The notes under the pieces are model-generated. The model was given only the letters and a program-made list of their open reading frames with translations. It searched no databases and was not told the origin of the DNA. Of a DNA stretch of 64,000 nucleotides, positions 9,412-17,560 are shown piece after piece. Positions within the stretch are counted from its first letter, which is position 1, and each line of letters starts with the position of its first letter. A program made the position numbers and the translations under genes. Source of the DNA: Streptomyces purpureus (GTDB lineage: Bacteria; Actinomycetota; Actinomycetes; Streptomycetales; Streptomycetaceae); contig NZ_BMQQ01000003.1 in NCBI RefSeq assembly GCF_014648195.1, forward strand, positions 58,931 to 122,930, in the 5' to 3' direction.

Positions 9412-10683
9412 TCAGGCTGCCTTCAGGGCCTGGTCGAGGGCGGCCGCGAGGTCCTGCCAGAGGTCCTCGACATGTTCGATGCCGGTCGAGAGGCGGACCG
9501 TTCCCGGGCCGATGCCCGCCGCCGTCAGGGTGGCCTCGTCCATCTGGCGGTGGGAAGTGCTCGCGGGGTGCATCACGAAGGTCTTCACATCGCCGAGCGA
9601 CGGGCTGAGCGAGGCGAGCCGTACGGCCTCCACGAACGCGCGGCCCGCCGCACGGCCGCCCGCCAGGTCGAAGGAGATCACGCCGCCGCCCGCGCGCAGC
9701 AGGCGCCGCGCGGTGTCGTGGTCCGGGTGGCCGGCCAGGAAGGGGTGGCGGACGGCCGCGACGGCCGGGTGCGTGGCGAGGCGCTCGGCGAGGGTCAGGG
9801 CGTTGGCGCACTGGCGCTCGACGCGCAGCGCCAGGGTCTGCATGCCGCGCAGGGTCAGCCAGGCCGCGAACGGGTCCGTGGTGGCGCCCTGTTCGACGGC
9901 GTAGTGCCAGATCCGGCGGTGCAGTTCCGCGTCGCGGAAGACGGCGACGCCGCCGAGGACGTCGGCGTGGCCGGCGAGGTACTTGGTCGCCGAGTGGATC
10001 ACGACGTCGGCGCCGTGCTCCAGCGGCCGGCACAGCAGCGGCGAGGCGAAGGTGTTGTCGACGACGCTCGGCACGCCTGCGGCCCGGGCCTCGGCGATCA
10101 GCGCGGGCAGGTCCGCGACCCGGGTGGTGGGGTTGGCGACGGTCTCCAGGTAGAGCAGCGCCGTGGTGGGGCGCAGCGCCTGCCGTACCTCCTCGGGGTC
10201 GTCGCCGGAGACGTACGTGACCTCGACGCCCCAGCGGGCGGCCAGGTCGGTCAGGACGGCGTAGGTGCCGCCGTAGAGGCAGCGCTGGGCGACGACGTGG
10301 CCGCCGGTGGAGACCAGGCCGAGGAGTACGGCGTTGATGGCGCCCATGCCGGAGGCGAAGGAGACCCCGGCGGCGCCGCCCTCCAGGCGGGTGACGGCCT
10401 CTTCCAGGGCTCGTACGGTCGGGTTGCCGAGGCGGCTGTACAGGAACGCCCCGCCGCCCTCGAAGGCCTCGGCCATCGTGTCGGCCTCCTCGAAGGCGAA
10501 CACATGCCCCTGGTACAGGGGGACCCCGAGCGGCCGGCTTCCCTCGGGGATCCGCACCTGCGGCGGGTGGACGGCGAGGGTCTCGGTACGCGGGGACGGC
10601 AGAGGCGAGGGCGGAGACGACGGCAGAGGCGGCTTCGGCGGCTGGTTCGGCTGCGACGGCTGGTTCGGCTCGTGGAGGCTCAT
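9412..10683 (-). CDS. Trans-sulfuration-type PLP enzyme (cystathionine gamma-synthase/lyase family)
   Basis: A 423-residue Cys/Met metabolism PLP enzyme. The PLP lysine lies in HSATKYLAGHADVLGG (K234). Other family marks are SRLGNPTVRALEEAVTRLEGG, SFASGMGAINAVL, VVDNTFASPLLCRPL and SPSLGDVKTFVMHPAS. The start ATG at 10683 (MSLHEP) is followed by an unusual Pro/Gln-rich stretch of about 40 residues before the conserved core. The gene is divergent from a MocR regulator with only 64 bases between starts, the classic layout of a PLP-sensing regulator and its target. Synthase, lyase and methionine gamma-lyase activities cannot be told apart by eye. Confidence 0.88.
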   Translation of the reverse strand: MSLHEPNQPSQPNQPPKPPLPSSPPSPLPSPRTETLAVHPPQVRIPEGSRPLGVPLYQGHVFAFEEADTMAEAFEGGGAFLYSRLGNPTVRALEEAVTRLEGGAAGVSFASGMGAINAVLLGLVSTGGHVVAQRCLYGGTYAVLTDLAARWGVEVTYVSGDDPEEVRQALRPTTALLYLETVANPTTRVADLPALIAEARAAGVPSVVDNTFASPLLCRPLEHGADVVIHSATKYLAGHADVLGGVAVFRDAELHRRIWHYAVEQGATTDPFAAWLTLRGMQTLALRVERQCANALTLAERLATHPAVAAVRHPFLAGHPDHDTARRLLRAGGGVISFDLAGGRAAGRAFVEAVRLASLSPSLGDVKTFVMHPASTSHRQMDEATLTAAGIGPGTVRLSTGIEHVEDLWQDLAAALDQALKAA

Positions 10684-10721
10684 GGACGTAAGTCTGGGGA
10701 GAAAGGACTTGCCTCCACAGG

Positions 10722-10759
10722 CCCAATCCCAGCAGATTGGTCTGCCCATGGAACCAATC
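10722..10759. promoter_or_regulatory. Candidate MocR operator with three CCAATC half-sites
   Basis: CCAATC at 10723-10728, its inverse GATTGG at 10735-10740, and CCAATC again at 10754-10759. The two direct copies are 31 bp apart, about three helical turns. They lie in the 64-base gap between the divergent PLP enzyme and MocR genes, with the last copy overlapping the first MocR codons. Direct repeats plus an inverted copy are typical of MocR/GabR-type sites. Confidence 0.55.
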
Positions 10760-12220
10760 GACGATCTCGTCGGCCGTCTCGGCCGCTGGTCGGCGGGCCG
10801 CGGCCCGCTCTTCCTGTTGCTCGCCACCCGCCTGCGGCAGCTGATCGACGACGGCGTACTGCCGCCCGGCGCGCTCCTGCCGCCCGACCGGCGCCTGGCC
10901 GGCGCGCTCGCCGTGGGCCGTACGACGGTGGTCGCCGCCTACGACACCCTCCGCCAGGAGGGCCGGGTCGTACGCCGCCAAGGCAGCGGCACCCGGGTCG
11001 CGCCCGCCGTCCCCACCCCCGGGCCCCGGGTCGCCGAGACCTCCAACCCGCTCTTCCTGCACCTGCTCGACGCCCCGGACGACGTGATCCTGCTGAGCTG
11101 CGCCGCGCCCCTGGGGCCGCCGCCGGAACTCACGCGCGCGTACGCCACGATGACGCTGCCCGCCGACGACCTCGGCTACCACCCGGCGGGACTCGGCGCG
11201 CTGCGTACCGCTATCGCCGGGCGGTACCGCTCCCAGGGCGTCGCGACCGTGCCGGAGCAGATCCTCGTGACCACCGGTGCCCAGCAGGCGCTGTCGCTGC
11301 TGACCAGGCTGCTGGTCGCGCCGGGCGACGGGGTGCTCCTGGAGGCGCCCACGTACCCCGGCGCACTGGACCTCTTCCGCGAGGCGTCGGCCGGCCTCCT
11401 GCCCGTGGCCGTCGGCCCGGACGGCCTGGACGTGGACGCCGCGCTGCGGCTCATGGAACGGCACCGCCCGGTACTGGCGTACGTCGTCTCCTGCTACCAG
11501 AACCCCACCGGCGCGGTGCTCCCGCCGCTCAAGGGCCGCCGGCTCGTCGAACGGGCGGCCGCGCTGGGCGTACCGCTCGTCGACGACGAGGTCCTCGCCG
11601 ATCTCACCCTCCCCGGTGGGGACGGGCCCGCGCCGTCGCCGCTCGCCGCGTACGAGGGCGGCAGCGGGGAAGGCGGCGTGATCGGTGTCGGGTCGCTCAG
11701 CAAGGTCGTCTGGGGCGGGCTGCGCGTCGGCTGGATCCGCGGCCCGCAGCCGCTCATCGCCCGCCTGGCCCGGCTGAAGGCCGTCCACGACCTCGGCAGC
11801 GACGTCCCCGCGCAGCTGGCGGCGGTACGACTCCTCGCGGGCTTCGCGCCGGTCCAAGCCGCCCGGACCCGTGCGCTGCGCACCGGCCACGACCATCTGC
11901 GGGCCGAGCTCGGGCGTCTGCTGCCGTCATGGACGTGCCCGCCGGCCGCCGGGGGCCAGACCCTGTGGGTACGGCTCCCCTACGGCGACGGGGTCTCCTT
12001 CGCGCAGGTCGCGTTGCGGCACGGGGTGGCGGTCCTGCCGGGCCGCACCATGGACGCGCTCGGCGGCAGCGGCCCGTACCTGCGGCTGCACTTCCTGCTG
12101 GGCCCCGAGGCCCTGACGGAGGCGGTACGCCGGCTGGCCCGCGCGTGGGAGGAGTACGAGCCGCAACCGGCGGCCCCGCACGCGGTGGCGCCGGGGGCGG
12201 TACCGGCGATCGTGGTGTGA
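10748..12220 (+). CDS. MocR/GabR-type regulator: wHTH fused to aminotransferase domain
   Basis: A 490-residue protein. Residues 1-75 are a GntR winged helix (LRQLIDDGVLPPGALLPPDRRLAGALAVGRTTVVAAYDTLRQEG), and residues about 100-480 a fold-type I aminotransferase domain. The latter keeps the PLP-binding lysine in SLSKVVWGGLRVGW (K319), SCYQNPTG and DDEVLADL. The start is ATG at 10748, immediately after the putative operators. It probably senses PLP or an amino acid and controls the divergent trans-sulfuration-type gene and itself. Confidence 0.88.
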   Translation: MEPIDDLVGRLGRWSAGRGPLFLLLATRLRQLIDDGVLPPGALLPPDRRLAGALAVGRTTVVAAYDTLRQEGRVVRRQGSGTRVAPAVPTPGPRVAETSNPLFLHLLDAPDDVILLSCAAPLGPPPELTRAYATMTLPADDLGYHPAGLGALRTAIAGRYRSQGVATVPEQILVTTGAQQALSLLTRLLVAPGDGVLLEAPTYPGALDLFREASAGLLPVAVGPDGLDVDAALRLMERHRPVLAYVVSCYQNPTGAVLPPLKGRRLVERAAALGVPLVDDEVLADLTLPGGDGPAPSPLAAYEGGSGEGGVIGVGSLSKVVWGGLRVGWIRGPQPLIARLARLKAVHDLGSDVPAQLAAVRLLAGFAPVQAARTRALRTGHDHLRAELGRLLPSWTCPPAAGGQTLWVRLPYGDGVSFAQVALRHGVAVLPGRTMDALGGSGPYLRLHFLLGPEALTEAVRRLARAWEEYEPQPAAPHAVAPGAVPAIVV

Positions 12221-12249
12221 GGGGCGGGGTCCGGCCCGGGGCCGGGCCG

Positions 12250-12346
12250 CCGTTACCTGTCAGCTGTCATCGGCCGACCGTTATCTGTCAGCTGTCATCC
12301 GTCAGCCGCGACCGGTCACCCGTCAACTGTCAGCCGTCACCTGTCA
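12250..12346. repeat. Degenerate CTGTCA/CCGTCA tandem repeat between convergent genes
   Basis: A 22-base unit (CCGTTA[C/T]CTGTCAGCTGTCATC) occurs at 12250-12271 and 12278-12299, a period of 28. Shorter degenerate copies (CCGTCAGCC, CCGTCAACTGTCAGCC, CCTGTCAAC) continue to 12346. The block fills the gap between convergent MocR and nitrilase genes, and its end touches the nitrilase stop. Confidence 0.75.
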
Positions 12347-13144
12347 ACGGGGCGTACGCGGCGGGGCCAGCCCCAGCAGGCGGTCCTTGAGCGCCGGGAA
12401 CTGATCCCGGGTCACCGTCACCTTCTCCGGATCCAGTTCGACCCGCAGGGTCTCCTCGCCGGCGCCCGCCTCCGCCAGCACCTCGCCCCACGGGTCGACG
12501 ACGATGCTGTGGCCGGCCTGTTCGACGTCCGCGTGGGTGCCGGCCGTCCCGCAGGCCAGCATGTAGGCCTGGTTCTCGACGGCACGCGCGCGTGCCAGCA
12601 GCGTCCAGTGGGCGCGGCGGCGCTCGGGCCAGCCCGCGGGGACGACGAACGCCTGGGCGCCAGCGTCCACCAGGCCGCGGAAGAGCTCGGGGAAGCGCAG
12701 GTCGTAGCAGGTGCCGAGGCCGAGGGTGAGGGCCGGGAGGCGTACGGTCGCGAGCTCCTGGCCGGGGGCCATCATCACGGCCTCGCCCTTGTCGAAGCCG
12801 AAGCGGTGGATCTTGCGGTAGGCGCTGACGAGCTCACCGGCGGGGGAGAAGACGAGCGAGGTGTTGTAGAGCGGGCCGTCCGGGTCGCGTTCCACGATCG
12901 AGCCGGCGTGCAGCCAGACGCCCGCGTCGCGCGCGGCCTTGGACATCACCTCGTGGGTGGGGCCCTCCAGGGGTTCGGCCTCGTCGGCGAAGGACTCGTA
13001 CGCGAACGCCCCCACGGGCCACAGCTCCGGCAGGACGACCAGGTCGGCGTCCCGTTCCGCGCGTACGAGCTCGGCCACCCGCTCGCGGCGGTCGGCGACC
13101 GTTTCGTCAGGGTCTACAGCAATCTGGAGCAACGAGGCGCGCAC
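12344..13144 (-). CDS. Carbon-nitrogen hydrolase (nitrilase superfamily amidase)
   Basis: A 266-residue cytosolic amidase with the complete Glu-Lys-Cys triad: E40 in VVLPE, K111 in YRKIHRFGF and C146 in GLGTCYDLRFPE. The family hydrolyses C-N bonds in amides such as deaminated glutathione or omega-amides; the exact substrate is not readable. The start is GTG at 13144 with AGGACGG upstream. The end of the gene runs into a tandem repeat array. Confidence 0.9.
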   Translation of the reverse strand: MRASLLQIAVDPDETVADRRERVAELVRAERDADLVVLPELWPVGAFAYESFADEAEPLEGPTHEVMSKAARDAGVWLHAGSIVERDPDGPLYNTSLVFSPAGELVSAYRKIHRFGFDKGEAVMMAPGQELATVRLPALTLGLGTCYDLRFPELFRGLVDAGAQAFVVPAGWPERRRAHWTLLARARAVENQAYMLACGTAGTHADVEQAGHSIVVDPWGEVLAEAGAGEETLRVELDPEKVTVTRDQFPALKDRLLGLAPPRTPR

Positions 13145-13298
13145 ACTACCACCGTCCTGGCATTCGAGCCGTCAACACGGCCTACGATCGTCACACGAAA
13201 GCACTGCCGGGGTGCCTTCGGGCAGCGTAACTTAGCGTCCGAGCCTCCCACGCCGTCTTGTTTTCAGCCCGCGCACCGCAGAACCGCCGAGGGGTCCC

Positions 13299-14123
13299 GT
13301 GACCGTCCATCCCAGCCTTCAGACCTACGCCGATGCCTGGACCCACTCCATCGAAGCGATAGCCGAGCTGGTGCAGCCGCTCGTGGAGGGCGAGTGGAAC
13401 CGCCCCACGCCGTGCCCGGGCTGGTCGGTGCGGGACATCGTGTCGCACGTCATCGGCATGGAGTGCGAGATGCTGGGCGACCCGCGGCCGATCCACACCC
13501 TTCCCCGGGACCTCTACCACGTGCGCAGTGAGTTCGCTCGCTACATGGAGATGCAGGTCGATGTGCGGCGGCACCACACCGCTCCGGAGATGACCTCCGA
13601 GCTGGAGTACGTCCTCATCCGGCGGGCCCGGCAGCTGCGCAACGAGAACCGGCAGCCCGACCACATGGTCCGCGCGCCCCTCGGCTCCGAGCAGACCCTC
13701 GAAGTCGCCTACCGCATGCGGGCCTTCGACGTCTGGGTGCACGAGCAGGACCTGCGTACGACCCTTGGCAAGCCGGGCAACCTCGACTCCCCCGGCGCGC
13801 TGGTGACCCGGGACAACCTGCTCGCCGTGCTGCCCCGGGTGGTCGCCAAGGACGCGGGCGCGCCGGCGAATTCGGCGATCGTGTTCGATGTGCACGGGCC
13901 GGTGGAGTTCCTCCGTACGGTACGGGTCGACGCGGAGGGCCGGGGTTCGGTCGACGGGGCGCCGTCGCTGGGTCCGGCGGCGACGCTGGCCCTGGACTGG
14001 GAGACGTACGTGCGGCTGGCGTGCGGCCGGGTGAAGCCGGCGGCGGTGGCGGACCGGGTGAAGGTCGAGGGGGACGCCGACCTGGCGTGGGCGATCCTGG
14101 ACAACTTCGCGGTCACGCCGTGA
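13299..14123 (+). CDS. Maleylpyruvate isomerase family (mycothiol-dependent DinB-like) protein
   Basis: A 274-residue protein beginning at GTG 13299 with GAGGGG upstream. The N-terminal DinB-like bundle has the signature WNRPTPCPGWSVRDIVSHVIGME and, later, RMRAFDVWVHEQDLR. The His residues in SHVIG and WVHEQD are the likely metal ligands of this family. A C-terminal SCP2-like part (TLALDWETYVRLACGR and VEGDADLAWAILDNFAVTP) follows. Such enzymes use mycothiol, the actinobacterial thiol, in isomerase or transferase reactions. The substrate is unknown and no pathway neighbours are present. Confidence 0.85.
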   Translation: MTVHPSLQTYADAWTHSIEAIAELVQPLVEGEWNRPTPCPGWSVRDIVSHVIGMECEMLGDPRPIHTLPRDLYHVRSEFARYMEMQVDVRRHHTAPEMTSELEYVLIRRARQLRNENRQPDHMVRAPLGSEQTLEVAYRMRAFDVWVHEQDLRTTLGKPGNLDSPGALVTRDNLLAVLPRVVAKDAGAPANSAIVFDVHGPVEFLRTVRVDAEGRGSVDGAPSLGPAATLALDWETYVRLACGRVKPAAVADRVKVEGDADLAWAILDNFAVTP

Positions 14124-14178
14124 GGCATCACGCGGTCGTACGGCGTCCTGGCGCTGCGAGAGCCTGACGGGGCCCCCG

Positions 14179-15480
14179 CTACGCCGGGACGTGCACCGCC
14201 TCCACCCGGCTCGCCACGAGCCGTTCCCGTTCCAGGCGGACCGTGCGCGCCTTCAGCCGCAGGATCTGGGCGACGCCGAGGGCCTCCAGGACGAAGACGG
14301 AGGAGAAGGCGATGCGGTAGTTGTCGCCGGTCGCGTCGAGGAGGATGCCGACGGCGAGCAGGGTCGTCATCGAGGCGACGAAACCGCCCATGTTGACGAT
14401 TCCGGAGGCGGTGCCCTGACGCTGCGGCGGGTTGGCGGGACGGGCGAAGTCGAAGCCGATCATGGAGGCGGGTCCGCAGGCGCCGAGGACGGTGCACAGG
14501 GTGATGAGCAGCCACATCGGGGCGTGGGTTCCGGGGTAGACGATGGTGGTGGCCCACAGGGCGGCTGTGACGGCTATGGTGCCCAGCGCCAGGGGCGCCC
14601 GTGCGGTGTGGTGCCGGGCGATGATCTGGCCGTAGACGAGGCCGACGACCATGTTGGAGAGCACCACAAGGGTGAGCAGTTCTCCGGCGGTCTCCCGGGA
14701 CAGGCCTTGTGCCTCGACGAGGAACGGCAGTCCCCACAGCAGCAGGAACACCATGGCGGGGAACTGGGTGGTGAAGTGCACCCACATGCCGAGGCGGGTA
14801 CCGGGCTCGCGCCAGGATTCGGCGATCTGACGGCGGACGAAGGCGGCGCCGGCGTGCTCGGCGGGGGCGGGTTCGTGGCCCTTGGGGTGGTCCTTGAGGA
14901 AGAGCAGCAGCAGGACGAGGACGACCCCGCCGGCCGCGGCGCTGCCCGCGAAGGCGGCGGTCCAGCCGACGCCGTGCAGGAGCCGGGCGATGACGATCGT
15001 GGAGACGAGGTTGCCGGCCATGCCGACGAGTCCGGCGAGCTGGGCGATCAGCGGTCCGCGGCGGGCGGGGAACCAGCGGTTGCCCAGGCGCAGCACGCTG
15101 ATGAAGGTCATGGCGTCGCCGCAGCCGAGGAGGGCGCGGGCGGCGAGGGCCATGCCGTAGGAGGGGGAGAGGGCGAAGCCGAGCTGTCCGGCGGTGAAGA
15201 GGATCACGCCGAGGGTGAGGACCTTCTTGGTGCCGAGCCGGTCGACCATCAGGCCGACGGGTATCTGCATGCCCGCGTAGACGAGCAGTTGGAGGATGGA
15301 GAAGGTGGAGAGGGCGGAGGCGTTGACGTGGAAGCGGTCGGCCGCGTCGAGTCCGGCGACGCCGAGTGAGGTACGGAAGATGACGGCGACGAAGTAGACG
15401 GCGACGCCGACGCCCCAGACGAGGGCGGCCCGTCGGCCGCCGGGCGGATCTCCGGGCAGGGACACCGCCGCCGCACTCAT
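14179..15480 (-). CDS. MFS transporter
   Basis: A 433-residue protein with twelve predicted membrane helices. MFS signatures include MIPVGLMVDRLGTKKVL after helix 2 and ALLGCGDAMTFISVLRLGNRWFPARRGPL in the helix 4-5 region, the latter typical of organic-anion or sugar-acid porters. Its start overlaps the stop of the upstream GntR regulator (ATGA at 15477-15480), so the two are translationally coupled and the regulator probably controls it. The substrate is unknown. Confidence 0.9.
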   Translation of the reverse strand: MSAAAVSLPGDPPGGRRAALVWGVGVAVYFVAVIFRTSLGVAGLDAADRFHVNASALSTFSILQLLVYAGMQIPVGLMVDRLGTKKVLTLGVILFTAGQLGFALSPSYGMALAARALLGCGDAMTFISVLRLGNRWFPARRGPLIAQLAGLVGMAGNLVSTIVIARLLHGVGWTAAFAGSAAAGGVVLVLLLLFLKDHPKGHEPAPAEHAGAAFVRRQIAESWREPGTRLGMWVHFTTQFPAMVFLLLWGLPFLVEAQGLSRETAGELLTLVVLSNMVVGLVYGQIIARHHTARAPLALGTIAVTAALWATTIVYPGTHAPMWLLITLCTVLGACGPASMIGFDFARPANPPQRQGTASGIVNMGGFVASMTTLLAVGILLDATGDNYRIAFSSVFVLEALGVAQILRLKARTVRLERERLVASRVEAVHVPA

Positions 15481-16118
15481 CGTTCCTCACCCCTGACGAG
15501 GATCTTGACCCAGCTCAGGTGCCTGCGGACGCAGGTGGCGGCGCCTTCGACGTCGCCGGCCTTGATCCGCTCCAGGATCTCGGCGTGCTCGGTGATGTTC
15601 TTGGCGATGCGGTCGGGTTGGGACTGCATCACGGCGACGCCCATCCGCAGCTGGCGGTCGCGCAGCTGGTCGTAGAGGCGGGCGAGGATCTGGTTTCCGG
15701 CGTGGCGGACGATCTCGGCATGGAAGGAGCGGTCGGTGGCGGCGACTTCGGCGAGGTCGCCGGTGTCGGCGTGGTGCTGCTGCTCCTTCAGGAGTTCTTC
15801 GAGCCGGGTGATGAGGGAGGGTGGGGCGGGTACGGCTCGGCGGACGGCGAACTCCTCGACGAGGAGGCGGGTTTCGACGACGTCGGCGATCTCCTGCGCG
15901 GAGACGGCGAGCACGAGCGCGCCCTTCTTGGGGTAGAGCTTGAGCAGCCCTTCCATCTCCAGTTTGAGCAGCGCCTCCCGGACGGGCGTGCGGGAAACCC
16001 CTACGGCTTCGGCCAGTTCACCTTCGGTGAGGAGGGTTCCCCCCTCGTAGCGGCGGTCGAGGACGGCCTGCTTGACGTGCATGTAGACGCGGTCGGCGGC
16101 GGCAGGGGCGGAAGGCAT
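15477..16118 (-). CDS. GntR/FCD-family regulator of the adjacent MFS transporter
   Basis: A 213-residue repressor. Residues about 8-75 form a GntR winged helix (YEGGTLLTEGELAEAVGVSRTPVREALLKLEMEGLL), and residues about 85-205 an FCD ligand domain with the metal-binding pattern RSFHAEIV, RHAGNQ and EHAEIL. The start chosen is ATG at 16118 (MPSAPAAADRVY); the upstream in-frame ATGs would place the promoter inside the gene. It is the first gene of a two-gene operon with the MFS gene. FCD regulators often bind carboxylic acids. Confidence 0.88.
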   Translation of the reverse strand: MPSAPAAADRVYMHVKQAVLDRRYEGGTLLTEGELAEAVGVSRTPVREALLKLEMEGLLKLYPKKGALVLAVSAQEIADVVETRLLVEEFAVRRAVPAPPSLITRLEELLKEQQHHADTGDLAEVAATDRSFHAEIVRHAGNQILARLYDQLRDRQLRMGVAVMQSQPDRIAKNITEHAEILERIKAGDVEGAATCVRRHLSWVKILVRGEER

Positions 16119-16264
16119 GCGCACAGCATAGATACAAGTGAGGTACATGTCAGAGGCCCATCCACGATGTGGACGGCACACCCGCTCTGCTGCATCGAAG
16201 GATGTACGCCGCTTTCGTTCAGCCGCAGGACGAAGCGCCGCCCGCCCGCCGGGACGCTGGTGGC

Positions 16265-17467
16265 ATGGCGAACACCCTCGGCTTATCCGCTGCTCCGGCG
16301 CCCCTGGCCCGCCGGCTTCCGCTCCTCGACGTCCTGCGCGGCGCGGCCATCCTCGGCACCCTCATGACCAACGTCTGGATCTTCGCGTCGCCGGGGTCGG
16401 AGTGGTCGGTGCTGAACGGGCTCGTCGATGTCGACCCGCTGCACGACCCCTCCGTGGCCAGCGTCGCCGAGTCCCTCTTCCGCTTCCTCGCCGACGGTAA
16501 GTTCCTCGCGCTGCTCACGATCCTGTTCGGCGTCGGGCTGGCCATCCAGTACGACTCCGCCGCCCGCCGGGGCGAGCCGTGGCCCGGACGGTACTGGCGG
16601 CGGGCCGCCTTCCTCTTCCTCGAAGGGACCGTGCACTTCCTGCTGGTCTTCGCCTGGGACGTGCTCATGGGGTACGCGGTCACCGCGCTGCTGGTTTCGC
16701 GGCTGCTGGCCCGCTCCGAACGGGTCCGCAACCGGGTGATGTGGACGGCGGCCGTGGTGCACCTGTCGCTGGTCTCGCTCGCGACGCTGGCCCTGGTGGC
16801 CGCCGGAGACGGCGGCGAGGGCGGGAACGGCGGGGAATCGGCGCTGTCCGGCGAGGTCGTGGACCTGTACGCGCACGGCAGCTACGCCGAGCAGATCGCC
16901 TTCCGGTTCTCCAACGCCATCGTCCTGCGCCTCGAACCCATCGTCTCCTTCGGTCTCCTGGTCTTCCTGTTCCTGCTCGGCATACGGCTGTACCGGGCCG
17001 GCGCCTTCACGGACACCGGCGCCGGGCGGCGCATCCGGGCCCGGATGGCTGCCTGGGGCCTGGGGCTCGGGCTGCCGCTGAACGCCGTCGTCACCCTCGC
17101 CGGGCCCGACTTCTTCGCGCTGGGCCGCTACGGCGCCGCCCCGCTGGTCGCGATCGGCTACATCGGGCTGATCGGCTGGGCCCTGGACCGGCTGCCCGTG
17201 CCCTCCGTCGTGACCGGGGGCCTGTCGGCGGTGGGCAGGACCGCCCTGTCCTGCTACGTCCTGCAGAACGTGCTCTCCACGCTCGTCTGCTACGGCATCG
17301 GGCTCGGCCTCACCGAGCACTTCGCCGGACAGGGGCCGTGGTGGGTGATGACCCTGTGGGCCACGATCTCGCTCACCCTGATCGCGGGCTCCTGGCTCTG
17401 GCTGCGCCGCTTCTCGCACGGCCCGCTGGAGTCCGTACAGCGCTGGGCCCTCACGCCGCGGCGGTGA
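16265..17467 (+). CDS. DUF418 (YeiB-type) membrane protein with early TTA codon
   Basis: A 400-residue polytopic membrane protein. It shows the family's N-terminal LDVLRGAAILGTLMTNVWIF motif and FGVGLAIQYDSAARR, and the C-terminal DUF418 block with PLSA-like VGRTALSCYVLQNVLSTLVCYGIGLGL. The start is ATG at 16265. Codon 7 (16283-16285) is TTA, read only by the bldA tRNA in Streptomyces, and I found no other in-frame TTA in this window. Expression may therefore depend on developmental stage. It is divergent from the GntR gene. DUF418 proteins are thought to be transporters, but no substrate is established. Confidence 0.9.
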   Translation: MANTLGLSAAPAPLARRLPLLDVLRGAAILGTLMTNVWIFASPGSEWSVLNGLVDVDPLHDPSVASVAESLFRFLADGKFLALLTILFGVGLAIQYDSAARRGEPWPGRYWRRAAFLFLEGTVHFLLVFAWDVLMGYAVTALLVSRLLARSERVRNRVMWTAAVVHLSLVSLATLALVAAGDGGEGGNGGESALSGEVVDLYAHGSYAEQIAFRFSNAIVLRLEPIVSFGLLVFLFLLGIRLYRAGAFTDTGAGRRIRARMAAWGLGLGLPLNAVVTLAGPDFFALGRYGAAPLVAIGYIGLIGWALDRLPVPSVVTGGLSAVGRTALSCYVLQNVLSTLVCYGIGLGLTEHFAGQGPWWVMTLWATISLTLIAGSWLWLRRFSHGPLESVQRWALTPRR

Positions 17468-17482
17468 CACCCGCCCAGCACG

Positions 17483-17524
17483 ACACCGACGGCCGTCCCC
17501 CCGCTGGGGGACGGCCGTCGGTGT
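17483..17524. terminator. Perfect 19-bp hairpin after the DUF418 gene
   Basis: Bases 17483-17501 pair exactly with 17506-17524 around a CGCT loop. The element ends in GTGTTT and runs directly into the parS palindrome. It sits between convergent genes (DUF418 and bkdH) and could end transcription from both. Confidence 0.85.
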
Positions 17525-17537
17525 TTCACGTGAAACA
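17522..17537. other. parS site 1 (ParB-binding centromere-like site)
   Basis: TGTTTCACGTGAAACA is a perfect 16-bp palindrome containing the 14-base Streptomyces parS consensus GTTTCACGTGAAAC. It lies in the convergent intergenic gap, overlapping the right arm of the terminator by three bases. In Streptomyces such sites cluster around oriC, nucleate ParB and help segregate chromosomes during sporulation. Confidence 0.93.
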
Positions 17538-17560
17538 GCCTGCCGGGAGCGTCAGGTTCG

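Noticed and set aside
8773-12390. 1205-residue plus-strand frame over the NHL, PLP enzyme and MocR genes
   Set aside because: Shadow frame; all three real genes are recognised in other frames or on the other strand.
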